The notes below the pieces were generated by a model. That model worked only from the letters and a program-made list of their open reading frames with translations. It ran no database searches and had not been told where the DNA came from. Shown one piece after another: positions 1 through 5,519 of a stretch of 5,561 bases of DNA. The DNA comes from Deltaproteobacteria bacterium. GTDB taxonomy: Bacteria; Desulfobacterota; Desulfobacteria; Desulfobacterales; JAFDFH01. The translations under genes and the position numbers were made by a program. The stretch's first letter is position 1; the number at the start of each line of letters is the position of its first letter. Where the stretch lies: the NCBI GenBank assembly GCA_019309945.1, contig JAFDFH010000190.1, positions 1 through 5,561 of the forward strand. The letters run 5' to 3'.

Positions 1-66
1 TACAAGGCAATAGTTGAAAAACGCGGCCCCCAATTGAATGCGTTCATCAACAGTACAAAAACATGA
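1..66 (+). CDS. Possible C-terminal tail of an upstream gene (partial, unidentified)
   Basis: Reading frame 1 is open from the window edge to a TGA at 64-66, giving 21 residues that end in NAFINSTKT. The other two forward frames close within the first 15 bases, so this is the only forward frame that could end a gene here. The peptide is hydrophilic and I do not recognise a family. An open stretch of 21 codons can occur by chance, so the call is weak. No terminator-like hairpin with a T-run follows the stop. Confidence 0.3.
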   Translation, partial: YKAIVEKRGPQLNAFINSTKT

Positions 67-99
67 AGGCCAAATTTCCAATTTCTCTTTTCTAATTTC

Positions 100-116
100 A
101 ACGTTCCGTGAACGTT
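100..116. promoter_or_regulatory. 17-bp perfect palindrome, candidate operator
   Basis: Two 7-bp arms, AACGTTC and GAACGTT, flank a 3-bp centre CGT. It is centred at about 108, roughly 33 bp upstream of the predicted -35 and about 67 bp upstream of the expected transcription start of the regulator gene, a usual place for an activator dimer. It is not followed directly by a T-run, so a terminator is unlikely. Binding by the PAS-LuxR protein itself or by another dimeric regulator is inference; no second copy was seen in the window. Confidence 0.4.
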
Positions 117-140
117 ACCTAATTTTTAGTTAAAAAGATT

Positions 141-168
141 TTGCTATTTTTTAGATAATAGATATAAT
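141..168 (+). promoter_or_regulatory. Predicted sigma70-type promoter of the PAS-LuxR gene
   Basis: A consensus -10 TATAAT lies at 163-168, with a -35-like TTGCTA (4 of 6 consensus bases) at 141-146 and a 16-bp spacer. The surroundings are very A+T rich. The expected start near 175 would give a leader of about 48 nt before the ATG at 223, with the ribosome site AGGGGTG at 211-217. Confidence 0.5.
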
Positions 169-222
169 TCAACTATTCATCTTGGATGACGGTTTGAAAT
201 AGACTACGACAGGGGTGATAAG

Positions 223-1548
223 ATGGCCAAAAAACCAATCTATGCGGAACTGGAACGTAAAATAAAGTTTTTGGAGTCAAAACTGTCCGAATCGCGAGCA
301 AAAGATTCGTCCGACGGTTTGTCCGAAGACTTTAAAAGGTTTGCCCAGCATTCTCAGGATGTGATTTATCGCTATGATATTCCCACCAGCAAATTTCTCT
401 TTTTAAATAGAAGCGGGGCCGAGTATGGCTACGGCACCAAAAAGACCACATTGCTCCTTATTCATCCGGATGACCGGGAGAAAGTCCGGAAAGCGTCAAA
501 TGACTCGCTTGCCCCCGGTCGTGATGGCGGAGAGGTTGAATATCGCATCTGTCCCCATGATGATTCCGTGCACTGGATGCATGACCGCTGGATTGTGATC
601 CGTGACAACGCCGGCAGTCCCCTTGCAATCGAGGGTGTCATCAGAGATTACACGGCGCGCAAGATAGCAGAGGAGGCTCTCCGAGAGAGCGAGGTGCGCT
701 ATCGAACAGTGGTGGAAACAATGAACGAGGGGCTGCTCGTGATAGATGCAAACTATGTTTTAACCTATGTAAATGAAGAATTATGTGAAATGCTGGGTTT
801 CGCCAACAACGAACTCATTGGAAATCCTGTTCTTAATTTCTTTGAGAGAGCGCAACAGGGAATCTTTATGGAGCAAATGTCCAAACGCAAAAGAGGTGAA
901 CGTGGTCACTACGAACTTACATGGATTCGAAGTGACAAGAGTAAAATTTACACCATTGTGTCGGGCCAGCCTGTTCTTGATGATAATGGCAACTATACGG
1001 GTAGTTTTGGTGTGATCACCAATATCAGCCATCAAAAAAAGGTTGAGCAGATTTTAAAGGAAAGAGAGGTGGAACTGGAGACGAAGACGAATTATCTTGA
1101 GGAGTTAAATGCCGCCCTGAAGATCTTACTGAGAAGAAGAGAAGAAGATAAAGATGAGATTGAACAGAATGTCGTATCCAATGTAAAAGAATTGGTCGCA
1201 CCCTATTTGATTAAATTGAAAAGTAGCCGCATGGATGAGAGACAGAAGACCTATGTAGCAATTTTAGAAACAAACCTGGAAGAAATTATTTCCCCGTTTT
1301 TGAATAGGGTATCCGTTCGTTTGTTAAACCTTACCCCAACCGAGACCCAGGTCGCAAATTTTGTCAAACAGGGTAAAACCACAAAAGAGATAGCGGACAT
1401 AATGAGTCTGTCACCACGGACGATTGAGTCGCACAGAGAAAACATTCGCAATAAACTCGGAATAAAAAACAAAAAATCAAATTTAAGGACCCATCTTTTA
1501 TCCTTCCAGACCAAAACATATGACCCGGAAATTTTATCCGTATTTTGA
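223..1548 (+). CDS. PAS-PAS-LuxR family transcriptional regulator (orphan, no receiver domain)
   Basis: A cytoplasmic one-component regulator of 441 residues. In order it has a short N-terminal coiled coil (about 8-27), a first PAS domain with its PAC end (about 35-148, ending near RDYTARKIAEEALRESE), a second PAS domain (about 153-272), a long charged coiled coil or helical linker (about 272-360), and a LuxR/GerE-type helix-turn-helix (370-427) that begins LTPTETQVA and has the recognition segment TIESHRENIRNKLG. No transmembrane segment, kinase domain or phospho-receiver domain is visible, so the PAS domains are probably the signal input, by ligand, redox state or partner. The start is supported by AGGGGTG six bases upstream. 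It is separate from the mutase operon (462 bp before its ATG) but in the same direction, so it is a reasonable candidate regulator of that operon; this is inferred from position only. The linker-HTH architecture is one I associate with Desulfobacterota. Confidence 0.9.
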   Translation: MAKKPIYAELERKIKFLESKLSESRAKDSSDGLSEDFKRFAQHSQDVIYRYDIPTSKFLFLNRSGAEYGYGTKKTTLLLIHPDDREKVRKASNDSLAPGRDGGEVEYRICPHDDSVHWMHDRWIVIRDNAGSPLAIEGVIRDYTARKIAEEALRESEVRYRTVVETMNEGLLVIDANYVLTYVNEELCEMLGFANNELIGNPVLNFFERAQQGIFMEQMSKRKRGERGHYELTWIRSDKSKIYTIVSGQPVLDDNGNYTGSFGVITNISHQKKVEQILKEREVELETKTNYLEELNAALKILLRRREEDKDEIEQNVVSNVKELVAPYLIKLKSSRMDERQKTYVAILETNLEEIISPFLNRVSVRLLNLTPTETQVANFVKQGKTTKEIADIMSLSPRTIESHRENIRNKLGIKNKKSNLRTHLLSFQTKTYDPEILSVF

Positions 1549-1719
1549 CCGAATATTTTCAGGATTGATTTTATCCATGAATCTGGCAATTTAAAAGAAA
1601 AATTGGCCTTCAAGAGCCCCATATTGATCTTTTTAGCACCGCAGCCCATATCCTTGAACATGAGCAATGGATAGCAGTCTCGCCAAAACGCGCAGGTATT
1701 CGGCCAACAGGTTCACACA

Positions 1720-1917
1720 ATGGAAGAACTATTGGATATTATTGAGAATGAAATAAAACAAAGAAAAGACTATTTACATCATCTCCGGTTTGGTACCCGA
1801 ATTGTTTTTAAGACCAGAAACAGTATGGTACACTGGATTATAATCGATTCGTACACGACAAGTGAAAACAATGAAGTTCAAGACCTGTATTTAAATGGTC
1901 ATTCCGAAAACCAATGA
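1720..1917 (+). CDS. Small hypothetical protein (65 aa), doubtful
   Basis: An ATG-initiated frame of 65 residues lies in the gap between the regulator and the mutase operon. No other start codon lies between it and the in-frame stop at 1672-1674. The peptide is acidic and helical at the N-terminus (MEELLDIIENEIKQRKDYL), then has a hydrophobic beta-like stretch (MVHWIIIDSY) and a polar tail. No known domain, signal peptide or membrane helix is recognised. The ribosome site is weak (CAGG at 1708-1711, 8 bases from the start). It could be a real small protein, a remnant of a larger gene, or chance. The 171-bp spacer before it (1549-1719) shows no convincing gene or terminator. Confidence 0.35.
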   Translation: MEELLDIIENEIKQRKDYLHHLRFGTRIVFKTRNSMVHWIIIDSYTTSENNEVQDLYLNGHSENQ

Positions 1918-1960
1918 CACAATAATTTGTAAATATTTGATTTATAAAGTAAAAAAGGAT

Positions 1961-1989
1961 TTGATCAATTGATTACCGATAACAATAAT
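1961..1989 (+). promoter_or_regulatory. Candidate sigma70-type promoter of the acyl-CoA mutase operon
   Basis: A -35-like TTGATC at 1961-1966 and a -10-like AATAAT at 1984-1989 (5 of 6) are separated by 17 bp in an A+T-rich stretch. The -35 overlaps a perfect 10-bp palindrome ATCAATTGAT at 1964-1973 that could be an operator. The leader would be short, about 15 nt, and would contain the strong Shine-Dalgarno AGGAGGT at 2000-2006. A+T-rich DNA gives such matches easily, so confidence is modest. Confidence 0.35.
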
Positions 1990-2010
1990 ATGTTTTAAGA
2001 GGAGGTATTT

Positions 2011-3720
2011 ATGGCCAAAGAAACAAAGGCAAGCACATGCCTTTTCAGTGAGGATCATGTAAAAATGATCAAAGAAAATTATGACGACTGGTTTAACAAC
2101 AGTTTGCGTGATGCGGATAGAGAGATGGAGGGAAAGTTTTTTACCCATTCCGGAATCCCTGTAAAGCTCATTTATACACCGGCGGATATTGAGAATATTC
2201 ACTATTCCGATGACATTGGTTTTTCCGGAAAGCCACCGTATCTTCGGGGCGTTTATCCCAACATGTACCGGGGCCGGCTTTTCACTGTCCGGCAACTGGC
2301 GGGTTTGGGAGCCCCTGAAGACTGTAACAAAAGAATAAAATATTTACTCGATCATGGTGCCACCGGTGTAAATATTCTCTTCGACATGCCCACCATCCGC
2401 GGATACAATTCAGATGATCCCGAAGCGGAAGGCAATGTCGGACAGTGCGGAGCCTCCGTCGACTCCATTTGGGACATTGACGCCTATTTTGCGGATATCG
2501 ACCTGGGAACGGTGAGCACTTCCGTTGTAACGCACCTTCCCAGCACCAGCCTTGTGATACCCGCAATGTATTTTGCCGTGGCCGAACAAAGAGGAACGCC
2601 CTGGACACAACTTGCGGGGACCTGCCAGAACGACTTCATTATGGAAACCTGTGTGGGGAGTGCTCCGGAAATCCTGCCGCCTGCCGTTTCATTCCGAATG
2701 CAGTGCGATGTCGTCGAGTGGATCTGCAAAAATGTGCCCCGCTTTAATCCCATCAGCTATAATGGATATAACCTGCGGGAGGCTGGGACCAACGCAATCA
2801 CCGAAGTGGGCATTGCCATTTCCAATGCCATTGCCACTGCCGAAGAATTGATCAAGAGAGGGATGGATTTTGATGAATTTGCTCCCCGGATGTCTTTCTT
2901 CTGGGATCTCCACAACGATTTTTTTGAGGAGATTGCAAAATGCCGTGCCAGTCGAAAAGTATGGTATAAAATAGCAAAAGAACGCTTTGGCGCCAAAAAT
3001 ATGAAATCCATGCTGATGCGCTATCACGTCCAGACGGCCGGTGTTACCCTTACCGCCACAGAACCGATGAACAATATTGCCCGTTCCGCCATCCAGGGGC
3101 TTGCCGCTGTTTTCGGTGGTTGTCAATCCCTTCACCTGGATTCCTATGACGAGGCCTATTCCGCACCCACCGAAGAGGCCGCCCTGGTTTCTTTGCGCAC
3201 CCAGCAGATCATTCAATGCGAGACGGGCGTTGTAGACACCGTGGATCCTCTGGCCGGATCGTACTATCTTGAGCATCTGACCGAAGAAATGGTCAATCGG
3301 GTGTTTGACTACATTAAAAAGGTTGAGAGTGTGGGCGGCCTGGTTGCTGCGGTGGAAGACGGTTGGCTGCATCGGGAGATCGCTGCCTATAATGCCGAAT
3401 ACCAGAAAAAAATAGAAAGCGGGGATATGAAGATCGTTGGTGTAAACTATATGCAATCGGAAGAAGAAACGGTTAACCCCATTGAGGTATTTGAATATCC
3501 GGAGACCTACTCGAGACAAAAGGCAAAATTGGACCGCCTCAGAAAAGAACGCAGTGATCAAAAGGTCAAGGAATGCCTGAATATTCTCAAAGATAAGTGC
3601 CACACGGATGAAAATCTGTATCCGTATTGTCTGGATGCGGTTAAAAACCTGGTCACACTGGGTGAAATTGAAGAGCTTTTTCGGGAAGAATTTGGCTTAT
3701 GGTCTTTTCCGCTGATTTAA
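2011..3720 (+). CDS. Adenosylcobalamin-dependent acyl-CoA mutase, large (catalytic) subunit, substrate unknown
   Basis: At 569 residues this matches stand-alone large subunits of the methylmalonyl-CoA mutase family, in which a TIM barrel binds the acyl-CoA and the B12 domain is a separate chain. Family motifs seen include RGVYPNMYRGRLFTVRQ (79-95), FDMPT (124-128), AGTCQND (202-208), FAPRMSFFW (290-298), HVQTAG (339-344), the stretch from SLH (373) to the PTEEA motif (386-390), and VDPLAGSYY (411-419). By hand alignment to Propionibacterium methylmalonyl-CoA mutase, several key positions differ: Tyr89 is Leu96, Ala116 is Leu123, Arg207 is Gly216 (a one-residue insertion makes Ser217 possible), His244 is Asn254 and Asn366 is Asp377. 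Gln330 (Gln341) and Glu370 (Glu381) are kept. Without Arg207 a carboxylated substrate such as methylmalonyl-CoA is unlikely; the Leu/Gly pair also differs from isobutyryl-CoA (Phe/Gln) and 2-hydroxyisobutyryl-CoA (Ile/Asp/Gln) mutases. The start is fixed by AGGAGGT at 2000-2006. It is the first gene of a three-gene operon. Confidence 0.93.
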   Translation: MAKETKASTCLFSEDHVKMIKENYDDWFNNSLRDADREMEGKFFTHSGIPVKLIYTPADIENIHYSDDIGFSGKPPYLRGVYPNMYRGRLFTVRQLAGLGAPEDCNKRIKYLLDHGATGVNILFDMPTIRGYNSDDPEAEGNVGQCGASVDSIWDIDAYFADIDLGTVSTSVVTHLPSTSLVIPAMYFAVAEQRGTPWTQLAGTCQNDFIMETCVGSAPEILPPAVSFRMQCDVVEWICKNVPRFNPISYNGYNLREAGTNAITEVGIAISNAIATAEELIKRGMDFDEFAPRMSFFWDLHNDFFEEIAKCRASRKVWYKIAKERFGAKNMKSMLMRYHVQTAGVTLTATEPMNNIARSAIQGLAAVFGGCQSLHLDSYDEAYSAPTEEAALVSLRTQQIIQCETGVVDTVDPLAGSYYLEHLTEEMVNRVFDYIKKVESVGGLVAAVEDGWLHREIAAYNAEYQKKIESGDMKIVGVNYMQSEEETVNPIEVFEYPETYSRQKAKLDRLRKERSDQKVKECLNILKDKCHTDENLYPYCLDAVKNLVTLGEIEELFREEFGLWSFPLI

Positions 3721-3768
3721 TCGACGGATTGAAATAACTCTTTAAAGCGATAGGAGGCAGCAAAGATT

Positions 3769-4155
3769 ATGGATAGAAAACTCAGGGTCGTGATGGCCAA
3801 GTTAGGGCTAGATATTCATTGGCGTGGGGTTTATCTCGTATCACAATTTTTAAAAGATGCGGGCATGGAAGTCATTTATATCGGAAATAAATTTCCGGAA
3901 CAGATTGTAGAGGCGGCCATTGAAGAAGATGCCGATGTGGTCGGACTGAGTACCCTGGTCGGGAATCATCTCACCCTCGGCCCCCGGGTTGTGGACTTGC
4001 TGAAGGAAAAGGGACTCGCTAACGTCACCGTCTTTATGGGCGGTGTGATTCCCCCAAACCACATCCCGGCTTTAAAAGACAAAGGCATCCGTGAAGTTTA
4101 TGGCCCGGGTACCCCCATGGCCGTGATCATCAAAGAGGTTGGAGCGGTCACATAG
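3769..4155 (+). CDS. Cobalamin-binding small subunit of acyl-CoA mutase
   Basis: A 128-residue Rossmann-like B12-binding protein, the usual length for free small subunits of isobutyryl- or 2-hydroxyisobutyryl-type mutases. The base-off/His-on signature is complete: D15-x-H17-x-x-G20 supplies the lower axial His17, followed by S61-x-L63 and G91-G92, which line the nucleotide-tail pocket. The normally conserved GLDGHDRG reads GLDIHWRG here, so Gly and Asp next to the axial His are Ile16 and Trp18, and the preceding KPGLD is KLGLD. It starts 48 bp after the large subunit with AGGAGG at 3752-3757, 11 bases from the ATG, and must partner the large subunit upstream. The altered loop may suit that unusual partner; this is inference. 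Other B12-binding proteins, such as methyltransferase corrinoid subunits, are unlikely given the context and sequence. Confidence 0.93.
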   Translation: MDRKLRVVMAKLGLDIHWRGVYLVSQFLKDAGMEVIYIGNKFPEQIVEAAIEEDADVVGLSTLVGNHLTLGPRVVDLLKEKGLANVTVFMGGVIPPNHIPALKDKGIREVYGPGTPMAVIIKEVGAVT

Positions 4156-4162
4156 AAAGAGG
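4156..4162 (+). promoter_or_regulatory. Ribosome binding site that fixes the GTPase start at 4169
   Basis: AAAGAGG lies six bases before the ATG at 4169 and overlaps the end of the preceding gene's stop region. The longer possible frame from TTG at 4139 lacks a spaced ribosome site, would overlap the small-subunit gene and adds ten residues not expected in the family, so the ATG is preferred. Confidence 0.7.
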
Positions 4163-4168
4163 CAATAT

Positions 4169-5182
4169 ATGGCCGATATTGACAAACTGATAGAAGCATC
4201 GCTACAGGGTGATAAACTGTCGACCGCGCGCCTGATATCGATGGTTGAAAGGGGCGATGAACACGCCCCCTATATCATGGAAAAGATTCATCCGTATTCT
4301 GGAAATGCTTATTATATCGGCGTAACCGGTCCCCCTGGCGCGGGTAAAAGCACTGCTGTTGATCGACTGGTTAAATTATTTTGTGAAAATGGCTATTCCG
4401 TCGGTGTTATCGCCGTGGATCCTTCCAGCCCATTCACCGGAGGTGCGTTACTCGGTGACCGGATCCGACTGACAGTAAAACCGAAGAAAAAATATGATGT
4501 TTTTTTTCGAAGCATGAGTGCAGGCAAGGTTATGGGAGGTCTTGCACGAACCACCAAGGAAGCCGCCCGAATCCTTGACGCCAGCGGGAAGCAGATTATC
4601 ATTATTGAGACCGTGGGGGTGGGTCAGTCTGAATTGGACATTGCTCAGGCCACTGATACGGTGCTGGTCATGATCGTTCCGGAATCCGGTGACAGCATCC
4701 AGATCATGAAAGCCGGGTTGATGGAAATTGCCGATATTTTTGTCATTAATAAAGCCGACCGGCCGGGGGTTGAAAACATTCTGCGAGCCATCGAAGGGTT
4801 GCTCGAACGCAATATCGAGGTTCAGCAAATGCTTGATGAAAGCCTTAGAAAACCCATGGATTGGAAACATCCCATCTTTTTGACGTCTGCAGCTTTTAAT
4901 CGAGGCATTATAGAACTTTACCAGGGAATCTGGGGCCATCACCAACATCTTCAGGAAAATTCAAGATTGGAGAATCGCAGAAAGGCCCAGCTTAAGAACG
5001 AATTGAAACATAGAATCGAAATCGAGCTTTCGGAAGTCCTGTGGAAAAATGTCGTCAAAGGAAACAATATCGAACAATTGGTTACAGATATTTGGCAAAA
5101 TAGCTTTGATCCCCAGACAGCCGCACGCAAGCTTGTATCGGAATGGTTGAAAGAGCATCGCGTGGAGATTGCCACGAACTAG
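4169..5182 (+). CDS. meaB: MeaB/ArgK-family GTPase, chaperone of the acyl-CoA mutase
   Basis: A 337-residue P-loop G protein of the MeaB (ArgK, human MMAA) family, which gates delivery of adenosylcobalamin to the mutase and helps eject damaged cofactor. Walker A is G54-PPGAGKST-62; the AVDPSSP motif is at 82-88, followed by GDRIRL (96-101); the ETVGVGQSE segment is at 147-155; the switch III-like segment GDSIQIMKAG is at 174-183; and the base-specificity NKAD is at 194-197. The C-terminal helical dimerisation arm (about 255-337) is present, so the gene looks intact. It begins 13 bp after the B12-subunit stop, clearly the same operon, and serves the mutase encoded there. The usual RSMATRG-LGG loop reads RSMSAGKVMGG (114-124), and KPKKK (104-108) replaces the usual loop before it, perhaps tuned to the unusual mutase. 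The older name 'arginine kinase ArgK' does not apply. Confidence 0.92.
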   Translation: MADIDKLIEASLQGDKLSTARLISMVERGDEHAPYIMEKIHPYSGNAYYIGVTGPPGAGKSTAVDRLVKLFCENGYSVGVIAVDPSSPFTGGALLGDRIRLTVKPKKKYDVFFRSMSAGKVMGGLARTTKEAARILDASGKQIIIIETVGVGQSELDIAQATDTVLVMIVPESGDSIQIMKAGLMEIADIFVINKADRPGVENILRAIEGLLERNIEVQQMLDESLRKPMDWKHPIFLTSAAFNRGIIELYQGIWGHHQHLQENSRLENRRKAQLKNELKHRIEIELSEVLWKNVVKGNNIEQLVTDIWQNSFDPQTAARKLVSEWLKEHRVEIATN

Positions 5183-5322
5183 TGCCCATCCAGAAACGGT
5201 CTTTTTGCCCGATCTCTGCGTTATGCTCAAAATTTTATCCTCGGAATAGCAACTATATGCCTGTGGTAAAATTCTTCGCAGGCCTTGATCTCGAACAAAA
5301 ATCCTCGTTTCTGGGCGGACAC
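5182..5322. repeat. Long imperfect palindromic intergenic element (REP/MITE-like)
   Basis: The ends are inverted: GTGCCCATCCAGAAACG at 5182-5198 pairs with CGTTTCTGGGCGGACAC at 5306-5322, 14 of 17 matching. Further inside, TTTTTG, GATC, CTGCG, AATTTTA and ATAG on the left all have partners in order on the right. The tip is ATAG-CAA-CTAT at 5246-5256. The whole 141 bp can therefore fold as one interrupted hairpin. It starts on the last base of the GTPase stop codon and encodes no convincing protein. It resembles palindromic repeats I recall from Desulfobacterota genomes, unverified here. Roles as transcript stabiliser, terminator or non-autonomous mobile element are inference. Confidence 0.7.
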
Positions 5323-5354
5323 GAACTAAGGGCTCACTCAGAAATATATTAGCG

Positions 5355-5428
5355 TATTTTGAGGATTAAAATCTGAGCCTGACACAGAAATTAGGCCAAA
5401 AGGGGCGTTTTGAAATGGTCTCATAGTT
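5355..5428 (-). repeat. Decayed inverted half copy of the palindromic element
   Basis: The sequence from TATTTTGAGGAT onward matches the reverse complement of the left half of the neighbouring element (5182-5247). Shared blocks in the same order are GAGGAT, AAAAT, GAGC, CAGA, GGC, AAAAG, CGTTT, ATGG and TAGTT. By eye it is about three-quarters identical with a few one-base gaps. It covers only half an element and is therefore a truncated or degraded copy. Confidence 0.6.
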
Positions 5429-5439
5429 TTACGATACAA

Positions 5440-5453
5440 AGACACCCGTGTCT
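5440..5453. promoter_or_regulatory. 14-bp palindrome upstream of the dehydrogenase, candidate operator
   Basis: AGACAC and GTGTCT are perfect inverted 6-bp arms around CC, and the flanking TAC and GTA extend the symmetry imperfectly. It lies 66 bp before the dehydrogenase ATG and is not followed by a T-run, so an operator is more likely than a terminator. The regulator is unknown. Confidence 0.35.
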
Positions 5454-5519
5454 GTATGAAAAGTTCATTCAGGCACGATTTTGGATTGCGGATTCTGGCT
5501 TTCAGAAAGGAGAAATGAG

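Larger units (their letters stand above)
5183..5519. other. 337-bp gene-free stretch between the GTPase and the dehydrogenase
   Basis: It holds the palindromic element, a decayed half copy of it, a short palindrome at 5440-5453 and the ribosome site of the next gene. A 69-codon forward frame crosses it (5143-5352), but it starts inside the GTPase gene and runs through the palindrome, so it is not taken as a gene. No clear sigma70 promoter or T-tailed terminator was found, so whether the dehydrogenase is co-transcribed with the mutase operon is open. Confidence 0.6.

Noticed and set aside
1549..1600. Terminator after the regulator gene
   Set aside because: Only a 4-bp GGAT/ATCC inverted repeat without a following T-run was found; it is too weak to call.
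1251..1667. Minus-strand open frame over the regulator 3' end and the spacer
   Set aside because: Most of it is antisense to the helix-turn-helix coding region; no ribosome site or recognisable motif.
2689..3603. 304-codon open frame on the minus strand inside the mutase gene
   Set aside because: It lies entirely opposite a gene with strong family motifs throughout; the composition is that of a shadow frame, and no family is recognised.
2011..3720. Annotation as ordinary methylmalonyl-CoA mutase
   Set aside because: The Tyr89, Arg207 and His244 equivalents are all changed, so the substrate cannot be assumed to be methylmalonyl-CoA.
4139..4168. TTG start giving a ten-residue longer GTPase
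   Set aside because: It overlaps the small-subunit gene, has no spaced ribosome site, and the ATG at 4169 has AAAGAGG six bases upstream and gives the usual family N-terminus.
5143..5352. 69-codon forward frame over the end of the GTPase gene
   Set aside because: It starts inside the GTPase gene and runs through the palindromic element, so the open frame is explained by chance and repeat sequence.
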